Shown here in pieces: positions 33,126 through 41,399 of a DNA stretch of 64,000 bases. The position numbers were made by a program, and so were the translations under genes. The notes beneath the pieces were generated by a model, which worked only from the letters and a program-made list of their open reading frames with translations, had not been told where the DNA came from and did no database searches. The stretch spans positions 6,343 to 70,342 of the forward strand of contig DKKT01000091.1 in NCBI GenBank assembly GCA_002455425.1. Reading direction: 5' to 3'. Origin of the DNA: Chthonomonas sp. UBA6659 (GTDB taxonomy: Bacteria; Armatimonadota; Fimbriimonadia; Fimbriimonadales; Fimbriimonadaceae). Position 1 is the stretch's first letter. The number at the start of each line of letters is the position of its first letter.

Positions 33126-34165
33126 ACATCAAGCCGCTCTTCCTGACCACGGTAAGTTCGAGCGCGCTCGTGATCGGCGGGTGGATGGTGGGCGACCTTG
33201 GGGGGACGATCGCGCCGCCTGGAAGCCCCCCCGGTCTCGATGCCCACGAGACGCATGGGTCGACATCCCTGCTCGGGCAGTTCCGTACCAGCTTCTCGTC
33301 GTGGCTGTGGGTTCGGACCGACCTGTACCTTCACCATGGGGTCGAGATGCGTGGCTTGACCGAGCAGGAACTGACGCGCGGCAAGACCGGGGTCGGCTCC
33401 AGCGACAACCAGGACAATGCCCTTCATGACGACGATGCCCATGTGGCCGTCATTCCGAGCGCCGAGCATGACTTTCGCGGGATCTTCGGCGATCTGGAGC
33501 GGGCGACGAGCTCATGGAAAGACATGCGCGGGCACGACCACGCGGACCCGATTTCGGCTTTGCCCCTTTTCCGCTTGATGACCTGGGCCGACCCTCAGTT
33601 CATTCCGGGATGGACGACCGCGTCGAACGTCATCGCGAGGGACCGGTCGAACGAGGCCTTGGAGAAGGCACTCCGCCTCCTCCGGGAGGGCTTGACCCAC
33701 AATCCGAACAGCATCGCCCTCCATCAGGAGATCGGACAACTGCTCGCCGCGCGACGCCGGGATTTCGCTCGGGCGATCGAGCATCTTGAGGCTGCTCGTC
33801 GTCTCGCGGTCGAGAGGCGCGAGCTCGATGAGGACGACCTCGACGCGCTTCGCGACGTCTACCGCTGGCTGGGGATGCTGTACCGCGACACCGGGCGGGA
33901 GGAGGCGCGCAAGGCGGTGCTCGCCGAGGGGGTCCAGGTGTTTCCTGACGACGCGGTGATCGCCCGCCTCTTGAATCCGCCGAAGCCGGTGGCGATCAGT
34001 CGCGAGGAGTTCGAGGCGAAGGCGCGCCCTGCAGACACGACGGACGATCACGATCACGACCACGATCATGGGCACGACCACGATCACGACCACGATCACG
34101 ACCACGACCATAACCACGACCACGATCACGGGCACACGCACGGAGACCAGCACCACGATCATTGA
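33122..34165 (+). CDS. TPR-like protein with a His/Asp-rich metal-binding tail
   Basis: A protein of 347 residues. A hydrophobic N-terminus (MNIKPLFLTTVSSSALVIGG) acts as a signal anchor. The middle is helical with TPR-like units (NEALEKALRLLREGLTHNPN, RAIEHLEAARRLAVERREL, YRWLGMLYRDTGREEARKAV). The last ~40 residues are almost pure alternating His and Asp with a few Gly, Asn and Thr. Such tails bind Zn, Ni, Cu or Co ions. The protein also has a His-rich patch earlier (NALHDDDAHVAV, MRGHDHADP). Its ATG overlaps the permease stop by 4 bases, so it is cotranscribed with an ABC exporter, suggesting a role in metal storage or efflux; that is inference. Confidence 0.8.
   Translation: MNIKPLFLTTVSSSALVIGGWMVGDLGGTIAPPGSPPGLDAHETHGSTSLLGQFRTSFSSWLWVRTDLYLHHGVEMRGLTEQELTRGKTGVGSSDNQDNALHDDDAHVAVIPSAEHDFRGIFGDLERATSSWKDMRGHDHADPISALPLFRLMTWADPQFIPGWTTASNVIARDRSNEALEKALRLLREGLTHNPNSIALHQEIGQLLAARRRDFARAIEHLEAARRLAVERRELDEDDLDALRDVYRWLGMLYRDTGREEARKAVLAEGVQVFPDDAVIARLLNPPKPVAISREEFEAKARPADTTDDHDHDHDHGHDHDHDHDHDHDHNHDHDHGHTHGDQHHDH
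34044..34163 (+). repeat. Low-complexity GAY-CAY (Asp-His) repeat
   Basis: About 120 bases of near-perfect six-base repeats (gaccac/gatcac) encode the His/Asp tail of the gene at 33122. The tract is prone to length change by slippage. It is coding and is not a CRISPR array. Confidence 0.85.
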
Positions 34166-34225
34166 TCGGGGTGCCGGGCCACTGCGTTCAGGCCCAGGCG
34201 CCCGGGGGTATTCTCCCCCCTCGGT

Positions 34226-34465
34226 ATGGCAGAAGTCGACATCAACATGACGGCCCGGCGCGAGCAGGTCGATGAACCGTGGCTCTGGCGTCTCGGCCAG
34301 GAGTTCGATGTGAAGGTGAACGTCATCAAGGCGAGCATCGACACCGACTTCGGCTGGGTGCAGGTCCGGCTGGAGGGACCGATCGAGGAGATTCAGCGCG
34401 CGACGGCCTGGCTGATGACGACCGGACTGCACGTGGAGGCCCTTCAGCGCGCCGTCGGTGCATGA
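34226..34465 (+). CDS. Stand-alone NIL-domain protein
   Basis: A 79-residue cytoplasmic protein consisting of a ferredoxin-like NIL domain (VNVIKASIDTDFGWVQVRLEG, IEEIQRATAWLMTTGLHVEAL). NIL domains are usually found at the C-terminus of methionine ABC-transporter ATPases (MetN), where they bind methionine allosterically, or next to 4Fe-4S ferredoxins in methionine and homocysteine metabolism. Here it stands alone. It overlaps the following esterase gene by 4 bases. No ribosome binding site is clear. Ligand unknown. Confidence 0.8.
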   Translation: MAEVDINMTARREQVDEPWLWRLGQEFDVKVNVIKASIDTDFGWVQVRLEGPIEEIQRATAWLMTTGLHVEALQRAVGA

Positions 34466-35358
34466 GCCTGTTCGAACCTTACGTTCCCGACGATTTCGAC
34501 GAGTTCTGGGACGCGCTCGGCGCGGAGGCGGAGCGTGCCCCGCTCGACTTCTACCGCTCAACCGGCCGTGACTTCGACCTCCCCGGGTTTGTCGTCCAGA
34601 GGCTGAGCTTTCGGGGGGTCAAGGGCGAGTCGCTCCATGGCTGGATCGCAGTGCCTGACGGGTTGCGTCACGTTCCCGGCTTCCTTTGGATCCCGCCCTA
34701 CGGGCGTGAGTCGCTCCTCCCGAACGCCTATGGCACTCGGGCCGGGTTCGCGAGCCTCAGTTTCAACCTCCACGGACACGACGCGTTCCATCAGGAGAAG
34801 TACACACCGTCGCGGGGCTACTTCGCCGAAGGGGCCGGAAGTCCGGAGACGTGGATTTTCCGCACGATGATTCAGAACGTGCTGATCGCGGTGCGGGTGC
34901 TCGAGGCGCAGCTCGATGTGGACGAAGACCGGCTCGGCGCGATGGGGCTGAGTCAAGGAGGCGGCCTTGCGATCTGGGCGGGAGCCGCGAGCGCGCGAAT
35001 CAAGGCGGTCGTGTCGGACCTGCCGTTCCTCGGGCCGATGCGCTACAACCTGGACCGGAACGCCTATCGGTACCCACTGAAGGAGCTCGTCGACTTCATG
35101 GAGCGCGAACCTCTGGGGCGCGAGAAGCTGTTCCATACCCTGAGCTACTTCGACACGGTGAACGTCGCGACGCGGTGTACGAAGCCGACGCTGGTCTCCT
35201 TCGGTGAACGAGACCCTTCCTGTCGGCCCGAGGCCGTGGAGGCGATTTTCGCGAGCCTGCCGGGTGTCAAGGAACTGGCGGTGTATCCGGGTGGTCATGA
35301 CTGGGACCCGGGGATGGTGGAACGCAACCGAGCCTGGCTCGATCGACACATGCCGTAG
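34462..35358 (+). CDS. Acetyl-xylan-esterase-like alpha/beta hydrolase
   Basis: A 298-residue serine hydrolase of the AXE1/cephalosporin-C deacetylase family, which removes acetyl groups from sugars. N-terminal signature: DDFDEFWDALGAEAERAP. The nucleophile elbow is GLSQGGGL (Ser near residue 165). The acid lies in LVSFGERDPSCRP, and the catalytic histidine in YPGGHDWDPG. There is no signal peptide, so it acts in the cytoplasm. The ATG overlaps the NIL-domain stop by 4 bases. Confidence 0.85.
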   Translation: MSLFEPYVPDDFDEFWDALGAEAERAPLDFYRSTGRDFDLPGFVVQRLSFRGVKGESLHGWIAVPDGLRHVPGFLWIPPYGRESLLPNAYGTRAGFASLSFNLHGHDAFHQEKYTPSRGYFAEGAGSPETWIFRTMIQNVLIAVRVLEAQLDVDEDRLGAMGLSQGGGLAIWAGAASARIKAVVSDLPFLGPMRYNLDRNAYRYPLKELVDFMEREPLGREKLFHTLSYFDTVNVATRCTKPTLVSFGERDPSCRPEAVEAIFASLPGVKELAVYPGGHDWDPGMVERNRAWLDRHMP

Positions 35359-35446
35359 GTTCGCGGAACCCCCAGGTAACGTTGCCGGTTCTTGCCTCTG
35401 GGTCAGGTTCACGGTCGTTAATTTTCGATCAAAGGCGGGCCCGAAG

Positions 35447-35475
35447 TTGCAAATCGGCACGAGGTTGGCTATAAT
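35447..35475 (+). promoter_or_regulatory. Near-consensus sigma-70 type promoter for the PEP-CTERM cluster
   Basis: TTGCAA (35447-35452), 17 bases, then a perfect TATAAT (35470-35475). It would give a leader of about 85 bases before the ATG at 35568. This is the best -35/-10 pair in the window. Confidence 0.8.
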
Positions 35476-35539
35476 GGCTTCCGTAGATTCGAGCGCCGGT
35501 TCGGTTATGAAAGGTGGGATAACCCGGTACCTCGCTACA

Positions 35540-35568
35540 TTCAATCCTGATTGGAGGGGAAACCTGAA
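35540..35568 (+). promoter_or_regulatory. Leader hairpin and GAAACCTGAA motif, PEP-CTERM gene 1
   Basis: CAAT-CCTG-ATTG (35542-35553), extended by two more pairs including one G-U, forms a small hairpin. Then GAGG, the purine-rich binding site and GAAACCTGAA run directly into the ATG. The same arrangement precedes the other two PEP-CTERM genes. Confidence 0.5.
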
Positions 35569-36419
35569 TGAGATCTCTTCGATATGTGGCTTTCACGGTT
35601 GCCGGCCTTACGATTGTCGGCGCCGCCCAAGCTCAACTAGTGTGGTGCTTCAAGTTCGGTCCTGGCAACAGCCGAGCCGCTTACGCCGATGGCGTCAATG
35701 TTAACGACGGGCAAAACGTCCTTGTCGATCACACCGATGTGGTCAGCCAGGGCGTGGCTGCCGGTCAGACTCACACGCTGAACCTTTCGGTGTGGATTCA
35801 GAACACGGGTACCACTGCCGTCTCGACGACGAACGGCGTGACCGCGAACACCCTCGTCGGCATCGACAGCTCCGACGGTTCCGGTGTTGGCCGCACCCAG
35901 AAGGTGCTCCCGGTGGGTGCCGTGGGTAACTTCGCTGGTGACCCGACGGGTGCGACCTACGGTGCGTGGGGCTACCATCCCACGATCCAGGGTCCTGCCG
36001 GTAACGTGGCCTGGGCCGCTGGTGCCAACGGCACCGCAACTGCGGCTAGCAGCCGAGCCTGGGGCTACTTTGTTTCGTTGAACAACACGGTCAATTTTTC
36101 GATCGCCCCTGGTGCCGAAATCCGACTGTTCAACTTCACGATCAAGAACAACACCCTCGGCAACGGTGGCGCGACCCTCGCCAACCCGCAGATGATTTCG
36201 ATCTTCGACGCGGGTACGGGATCGTCCAACACGACGCTGTTCCGCCAGAACAGCACCTCGACCAACTACCGACCGGGTGGCAACACCGCCAACTCCACGG
36301 GTAACAACAACGCCCGCGGTAGCTATCGAGCCTTCAACGTCGTTCCCGAGCCGGGTACGATGCTGGCTCTCGCCGCCGGCCTTGGCGCGCTCATGGCTCG
36401 CCGCCGCCGCAGCAAGTAA
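35568..36419 (+). CDS. PEP-CTERM sorting-signal protein (paralogue 1)
   Basis: An exported 283-residue protein. It has a signal peptide (MRSLRYVAFTVAGLTIVGAAQA), a beta-rich Asn/Thr/Gly body and a C-terminal sorting signal: VPEPGT, a hydrophobic stretch (MLALAAGLGALM) and ARRRRSK. The PEP-CTERM signal is recognised by exosortase in bacteria that make extracellular polysaccharide; no exosortase is in this window. Body segments such as LSVWIQNTGTTAVSTT, LFNFTIKNNTLGNGGAT and STNYRPGGNT recur in the next two genes. A promoter, a leader hairpin and a terminator with T-run frame it. Function is probably surface- or biofilm-related, by analogy only. Confidence 0.88.
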   Translation: MRSLRYVAFTVAGLTIVGAAQAQLVWCFKFGPGNSRAAYADGVNVNDGQNVLVDHTDVVSQGVAAGQTHTLNLSVWIQNTGTTAVSTTNGVTANTLVGIDSSDGSGVGRTQKVLPVGAVGNFAGDPTGATYGAWGYHPTIQGPAGNVAWAAGANGTATAASSRAWGYFVSLNNTVNFSIAPGAEIRLFNFTIKNNTLGNGGATLANPQMISIFDAGTGSSNTTLFRQNSTSTNYRPGGNTANSTGNNNARGSYRAFNVVPEPGTMLALAAGLGALMARRRRSK

Positions 36420-36443
36420 GCTATCTTCGGATAGTTGACAGAT

Positions 36444-36475
36444 GTGACCACCTCCTCGGGGGTGGTCACTTTTTC
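36444..36475 (+). terminator. Intrinsic terminator of PEP-CTERM gene 1
   Basis: GTGACCACC (36444-36452) pairs with GGTGGTCAC (36461-36469), followed by a T-run. An almost identical copy follows the next gene. Confidence 0.85.
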
Positions 36476-36490
36476 TTCTCAATTCTTGTG

Positions 36491-36523
36491 CATTCAACTT
36501 TTTGAATGGAGGGGAAACCTGAA
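36491..36523 (+). promoter_or_regulatory. Leader hairpin and GAAACCTGAA motif, PEP-CTERM gene 2
   Basis: CATTCAA (36491-36497) and TTGAATG (36502-36508) form a perfect 7-base-pair stem with loop CTTT. GAGGG and GAAACCTGAA follow and run into the ATG at 36523. Confidence 0.55.
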
Positions 36524-37388
36524 TGAGATCACTTCGATACCTCGCAATCATCGCTGGCCTCAGCGGGGCCGCCGCAACGCATGCCCAGCTCGAGTGGTTC
36601 ATCACCCTGGGTCCGGGGAACGTGCAGAACGGGATTGGCCAGACGGTTGGTACCGACTATTCGCAACGCCTCAACGGCACCAACGTGCTCATCGACCATC
36701 AGAGCACCATCAGCCAAGGCCCAGACGGCGTGTCGGGCACTCACCTGAAGAACTTCTCCGTCTGGATCAAGAACACGGGTACCGTCGCGGTTTCGACGGC
36801 CGGGGCGGTGGCGGCGAACACACTCGTGGGCATCGACAGTTCGAATGGGTCGGGCATGGGACGCACCTTCAAGCTCCTCTACGTGGGTGGGCAGGGGCGC
36901 TTCGCCGACAGTCCGAATGGGTTCGGTGTTTGGGCTCCTCACCCCACCATCTGTGGCCCGACGTTTTCATGGGTCTCCCAAGGCCCCGGCCAGAATGGCG
37001 CCGCAACCAATGCCTCCACGCGACCGTGGGGCTATTACCCGACCATGTTCAACACGGTCGGGTGTTTACGATCAACCCAGGTGAAGAGGTGCGGCTGTTC
37101 AACTTCACGGTCCGGAACAACACGCTTGGGAACGGCGGGGCGACCGCAGCCAACCCGCAGCTCGTGTCGATCTTCGACGCCGGGACGGGTAATTCCAACA
37201 CGTCCTACTTGCGCCAGTCGAGCATGACGACCCACTACCGACCGGGTGGCAATACGCCGAACTCCACGACGAACAACAACGCTCGCGGTAGCTACGGTGG
37301 CTTCAACGTCGTTCCCGAGCCGGGTACGATGCTGGCTCTCGCCGCCGGCCTTGGCGCGCTCATGGCTCGCCGCCGCCGCAGCAAGTAA
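36523..37388 (+). pseudogene. PEP-CTERM protein (paralogue 2), frameshifted
   Basis: The frame opens well: MRSLRYLAIIAGLSGAAATHA is a signal peptide, and the body matches its neighbours (LEWFITLGPGN, SVWIKNTGTVAVST, NTLVGIDSSNGSG). At about 37060-37062, inside a GGG, the frame is lost after FNTV. Reading one frame over restores the expected VFTINPGEEVRLFNFTVRN and the intact PEP-CTERM tail ending ARRRRSK. One missing base explains it. Unrepaired, the product has 234 residues and no sorting signal. It could be a true mutation or a sequencing error in a G run. The last ~75 codons' worth of 3' DNA near the tail is almost identical to gene 1. Confidence 0.8.
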
Positions 37389-37412
37389 GCTATCCTCGGA
37401 TAGTCTACAGAT

Positions 37413-37445
37413 GTGACCACCTCCTCGGGGGTGGTCACTTTTTTG
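37413..37445 (+). terminator. Intrinsic terminator of PEP-CTERM gene 2
   Basis: GTGACCACC (37413-37421) pairs with GGTGGTCAC (37430-37438), followed by seven T. It is a copy of the terminator at 36444. Confidence 0.85.
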
Positions 37446-37500
37446 TGTCGAAAGGGCCGTCACGGTTTCGTCACACGCGATGACGGATCCTGTGTTTCAA

Positions 37501-37529
37501 GCAGCTTGAGCTGCAGTAGAAACCTGAAG
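37501..37529 (+). promoter_or_regulatory. Leader hairpin and GAAACCTGAA motif, PEP-CTERM gene 3
   Basis: GCAGC-TTGA-GCTGC (37501-37514) is a perfect small hairpin. AGTA and GAAACCTGAA follow, then GGAGG as ribosome binding site 12 bases before the ATG at 37544. Confidence 0.5.
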
Positions 37530-37543
37530 GAGGACAGTCTCTC

Positions 37544-38389
37544 ATGCATTCCATCCGCAACCTCACCCTTGCCCTCGCCTTTGCCGGCCTGACGCTCTCG
37601 GTTCGCGCCCAAACCCAACTGGAGTGGTTCATCACGCTCGGTCCGGGCAACTCGGGCAACTCGGCCGGCACCGGCTATGCCGATCGGCTGAACGGCCAGA
37701 ACGTCGTCATCGATCAAACGAGCACCGTCAGCCAGGGCCCGACCGGCGTCGGCGCCACACACGTGATGAACTTCTCAGTGTGGATTCGGAACAACGGCAC
37801 GACTGCCGTAAGCACGGTCGGCACCACGACGTCGAACACTTTGGTCGGAATCGACCGCTCGGATGGCTTTGGAATGGGCCGGACCCAGTGCCTGTTGCCT
37901 GTCGGTGCCACGGGTCCCATCTCCGGCGGCACAGGCCTCTACGGCGCCTGGGGCTACAACGCCACCATCGCAGGAGTCGGCCAGGTGGCCTGGTCCGCGG
38001 GCGCCGGCTTGAGTTCAAGCGCCCTTCGTCCGTGGGGCTACGATGTGTCGCTGAACAACACGGTGAGCTTCTCGATCGCCGCCGGGGCCGATGTGCGCCT
38101 GTTCAACTTCACGATCAAGAACAACACGTTGGGCAATGGCGGGGCCACCGCAGCAGATCCGTGCCCGATCTGCATCTGGGATGCGGGCACCGGTAGCAGC
38201 GACACGACCCTGTTCCGCCAATCGAGCACCACGACCAACTATCGGCCGGGTGGCAACACGAGCAGCTCCACGGGCAACAACAACGCCCAGGGCTCATATG
38301 CGTGTTTCAACGTGGTTCCGGAGCCCGGGACCATGTTGGCGCTCGCTGCCGGTCTCGGGGGCCTGCTAGCGCGGCGTCGACGGCGTTAG
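37544..38389 (+). CDS. PEP-CTERM sorting-signal protein (paralogue 3)
   Basis: An exported 281-residue protein, the most diverged of the three. It has a signal peptide (MHSIRNLTLALAFAGLTLSVRAQ), the shared LEWFITLGPGNSGN start, SVWIRNNGTTAVST, LFNFTIKNNTLGNGGAT and TNYRPGGNTSSST. The exosortase signal is VPEPGT, LALAAGLGGLLA, RRRRR. It has extra cysteines (ADPCPICIWDAG, SYACFNVV) absent from the other copies. No terminator lies between its stop and the convergent gene that ends 2 bases later. Confidence 0.87.
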   Translation: MHSIRNLTLALAFAGLTLSVRAQTQLEWFITLGPGNSGNSAGTGYADRLNGQNVVIDQTSTVSQGPTGVGATHVMNFSVWIRNNGTTAVSTVGTTTSNTLVGIDRSDGFGMGRTQCLLPVGATGPISGGTGLYGAWGYNATIAGVGQVAWSAGAGLSSSALRPWGYDVSLNNTVSFSIAAGADVRLFNFTIKNNTLGNGGATAADPCPICIWDAGTGSSDTTLFRQSSTTTNYRPGGNTSSSTGNNNAQGSYACFNVVPEPGTMLALAAGLGGLLARRRRR

Positions 38390-38391
38390 GG

Positions 38392-40500
38392 CTACGGGAC
38401 CGCCGAGCCGAAGTCGGCACCCCGCCTGCGCGCATCGGCGGCTTTGTCGGGCTGTCCGGTCGCGTCATAAGCCGTGGCGAGCAGGGTCGCCACGGCCACG
38501 GCCTCTTCCATCTTGCCCCGCGCGTCCGCCCGGGACTCGTTCGCAAAGGTCACGCTTGGGTCGATCTCGGTGACGCGGAGGATGCGGGGAACGGTGACGT
38601 TGCGATACTCGGTGTAGCCGGCCAAGGCCGGTTCGAGGAGCTCGATGCGCGCACCGGGTTCGGACGTCATTTCCGCGAGAACGCGGCGGGCGAAGTAGGT
38701 CTCGGTCGGGATGAGTTCAGGCAAGGCTCGCACCTTGAATGCCGGACTGCTCTCGACCGCGATGGCCCTCTGAGCGGCCTCCCGCGCCAGTTCCGGTTGC
38801 TGGGTCTGGAGGTAGATCTCGATCCGGCCCCGGTGAGCGGGGAGGTTGTTCGGGTCGTTGCGCAGAACGGCGTTGAGGCTCTCGATCGCCTCGGCGGTTT
38901 GTTCGAGGTCCAACTGAACCTTCGCCAGGGAGCGGAAGTGGACGTTCGCGGGTGCGAGCTCGGCGGCCCGTTTGAGGGCGGCTGCACGCTTTTCCGGGGT
39001 CCGGTTTCCCATCGTGTACATCGCCCAGAGGTACTGGGTGTCGCCGTCCCAGCCGGCAAGGTCGTGGAGACTCTCGAGCCCGGGCTGGAGTGCCTCGAAT
39101 CGGCGGACCGCGATGTCACCTCGGACTTGAGCCTTCAGGACGCCGACGATGGCGAAGTAGAGGAGCCCGACGGTCAGGAGCCCGCAGCACACCAGGACCG
39201 ACCCCTGCCGAATGCGGCGGGGCACGAACTCGGGTCCGGTCCCGTCGACCGCGAGCTGGAGTCCAACCCCGAGCAAAGAAAAGAACAAGACTCCTATTCC
39301 AAAGTAGTATAAATCGCTATCGATGAAGCTGTGGGCGGCCGAGGCGACGATCGCCGAGACCACACCGGCGCGCAGGAGGTTACGATCCGTCGGCATCGTC
39401 CGCGCGCCCCGGAGGCACTCGAACAGCCAGAACACGCCGATGGCGAGGATCAGGAGCGGCGCGAGCAGGCTCGCTTCGACGGCGAGCTGGAGGTAGGACT
39501 GGTGTGCGAGTTGGGTTGAGTTCACCAGGCCCGGCTTGGTCGAAACGTACCGGAAGGTGCCGACGCCTGAGCCCTTGGGGTTGGATTGCACGAGCTTGAC
39601 CGCCGACTCCCACAGAAGCTTGCGGAAACCGGCGCTCTGCTCTTGAGTCTCCGAGGCCGCGCCGAGGCGCTGAAGGGCGGTGACGGAGGAATCGGGGGCT
39701 GTTTTCAGGGAAGGGAGCGCGGCGGCGAACGCGACCGCAAGAACGAGGGGGACACCGATGGCCAGGGCTCGTTTGACGCCGCCCCACGCCAGGACGAGGG
39801 CCACGAGAACCGCAAGCGCGATCGCCAGAGCCAGGTAACCACCCTTCGATTGGGTGAGGACGAGGGCGAAGAGCATCATCGCGGTGGCGAGGCCGGCCCC
39901 GATCTGGGCCTTGCGCTCGGACTCGGTGATCATCAATGCGAGTCCGATGGGGATGAGCAGGATGAGCATCCCCGCGAGGGCGTTCGGGTTGACCCACCCG
40001 CCAAAGATACGCCAGCTCGGATCCGGTTGGGTGAAGTACTCGAGGACGCCCTTGATGCCGACGAACCCGCCACCGGCGGTCATCGCCCACAGGATCAACC
40101 GCGGCCCTCGGACGCGCCCCCCAACGGCCACGGTCGCGAAGAAGGCGGCACCGTAAACAAGCCAGGTGACCCAAGCTTGCGTGCTGGCAAACTTGAAGTG
40201 GGAGACGAGGATCGAGGATCCCAGCAGGCCGAGAAGCAGGAGGAGGGCGCAGGCGATCCGGACCGACGGGGTCGGAATGACCCGACGCTGCCAAACCACG
40301 ATCCCGAGCGGAACGACGAAAAGGAGGCCGAGGATGGCTTGGGTGAGCGCGACCGCATCGCTGCTGTCGAGGGCGGCGCGGACGATGGCCCCGAATCCGC
40401 CGGTGATCGCTTGTCGGCCCAGTTCGTGTTGGCCGCCGAGTACCGGAAGGAGAAAGCACGCGACCAGCAGGAGCGCGAACGGCGCGCCGAGCCGCCTCAT
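38392..40500 (-). CDS. O-antigen ligase / polymerase-like membrane protein with TPR tail
   Basis: A 702-residue inner-membrane protein. Residues 1 to about 430 hold 10-12 transmembrane helices. The Wzy_C/WaaL-type region includes WVNPNALAGMLILLIPIGL and the large periplasmic loop with SNPKGSGVGTFRYV and HQSYLQLAVE, residues expected of O-antigen ligases and polymerases. Residues about 450-700 form TPR units (AALKRAAELAPANVHFRSLA, IESLNAVLRNDPNNLPAHRG), as in O-linked glycosylation ligases (PglL-like). It may polymerise or transfer a surface glycan. Its start overlaps the stop of the adjacent glycosyltransferase by 4 bases, which supports that role. Confidence 0.85.
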   Translation of the reverse strand: MRRLGAPFALLLVACFLLPVLGGQHELGRQAITGGFGAIVRAALDSSDAVALTQAILGLLFVVPLGIVVWQRRVIPTPSVRIACALLLLLGLLGSSILVSHFKFASTQAWVTWLVYGAAFFATVAVGGRVRGPRLILWAMTAGGGFVGIKGVLEYFTQPDPSWRIFGGWVNPNALAGMLILLIPIGLALMITESERKAQIGAGLATAMMLFALVLTQSKGGYLALAIALAVLVALVLAWGGVKRALAIGVPLVLAVAFAAALPSLKTAPDSSVTALQRLGAASETQEQSAGFRKLLWESAVKLVQSNPKGSGVGTFRYVSTKPGLVNSTQLAHQSYLQLAVEASLLAPLLILAIGVFWLFECLRGARTMPTDRNLLRAGVVSAIVASAAHSFIDSDLYYFGIGVLFFSLLGVGLQLAVDGTGPEFVPRRIRQGSVLVCCGLLTVGLLYFAIVGVLKAQVRGDIAVRRFEALQPGLESLHDLAGWDGDTQYLWAMYTMGNRTPEKRAAALKRAAELAPANVHFRSLAKVQLDLEQTAEAIESLNAVLRNDPNNLPAHRGRIEIYLQTQQPELAREAAQRAIAVESSPAFKVRALPELIPTETYFARRVLAEMTSEPGARIELLEPALAGYTEYRNVTVPRILRVTEIDPSVTFANESRADARGKMEEAVAVATLLATAYDATGQPDKAADARRRGADFGSAVP

Positions 40501-41399
40501 CGGTGGAAAATCCCCCTCCTGAGGGCATCGACGCGATTCTTGGCGAGGAACAAGCTCGCTCGGGTCGCGAGGGCGAAGGCGGCACCGGCAACGGCAAGCG
40601 GACGAAGCGGCCAGAACACTTGCTTCACCTGGTGCTTGACGTAGAACCGGAGCATGGATCGGTGAAAACGAACAATCATGCGGTCGGCGGCTTGGTCGGT
40701 GCTGCGACCGATCGCGTGGGTGATGACGGCTTGGGGGACGTACATGACTTTGAAGCCGTGATCCCAGGCCCGTCGGCAGAGATCGACATCTTCACAGTAC
40801 ATGAAGTAGGCGGGGTCGAGGACCCCCACGGTGTCGATGACTTCCTTTCGGATGAACATCGCGGCTCCGGAAACCCAGTCCACTTCGCGCATCTGGTCGT
40901 GGGGCCAATCCTGCATCAGGTACTCGCGAGTGTAGCGGTTCTTCGGGAACAGGCGTCCCACGAACGTGTTTCGAAACAGTGCGGCGATGGGATTGGGGAA
41001 GCGTCGGCACGAGTACTGCAGCGATCCGTCCGGATTGAGAAGTTTCGGCCCGACGATGCCTGCCTCGGGGTGTGCCGTCATGAAGGCGATGAGCGTTCGG
41101 ATCGCGCCGGGATGCACGATGGTGTCGGAGTTGAGTAGGGCGACGTCGCGGCCGCGCCGAGAACGAATGGCCAGGTTGTGCCCACCCGTGAAACCCAGGT
41201 TCGTCGATTGGGCGAGGAGGGTGAATTCGGGGAAGTCGTTCCTAACCATGTCGGCGGAGCCGTCGGCGGAAGCGTTGTCTACGACGATGACCTCGAACCT
41301 GCCCTCGCCCCGGGCCTCACGCAGACTCTCGAGGCACGCGCGGAGGTCGTCCCGGGTGTTCCAGGAGCAGATCGTCACGCTAAGGTCGAAATCCGCCAT
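40497..41399 (-). CDS. Family 2 glycosyltransferase (first of two)
   Basis: An inverting GT-A transferase of 300 residues, rhamnosyltransferase-like. It begins ADFDLSVTICSWNTRDDL, followed by nucleotide-sugar binding VIVVDNASADGSADMV, the DXD equivalent in VALLNSDTIVHPGA, and the acceptor region WVSGAAMFIRKEVID and YFMYCEDVDLCRRAW (the ED catalytic pair). A hydrophobic C-terminus suggests peripheral membrane contact. The start at 41399 overlaps the upstream glycosyltransferase by 20 bases; the open frame upstream of it is antisense noise. Sugar specificity unknown. Confidence 0.9.
   Translation of the reverse strand: MADFDLSVTICSWNTRDDLRACLESLREARGEGRFEVIVVDNASADGSADMVRNDFPEFTLLAQSTNLGFTGGHNLAIRSRRGRDVALLNSDTIVHPGAIRTLIAFMTAHPEAGIVGPKLLNPDGSLQYSCRRFPNPIAALFRNTFVGRLFPKNRYTREYLMQDWPHDQMREVDWVSGAAMFIRKEVIDTVGVLDPAYFMYCEDVDLCRRAWDHGFKVMYVPQAVITHAIGRSTDQAADRMIVRFHRSMLRFYVKHQVKQVFWPLRPLAVAGAAFALATRASLFLAKNRVDALRRGIFHR

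Noticed and set aside
34044..34163. Short tandem repeat that could be mistaken for a CRISPR array or satellite
   Set aside because: Six-base units without spacers, fully in frame as the Asp/His tail of a protein.
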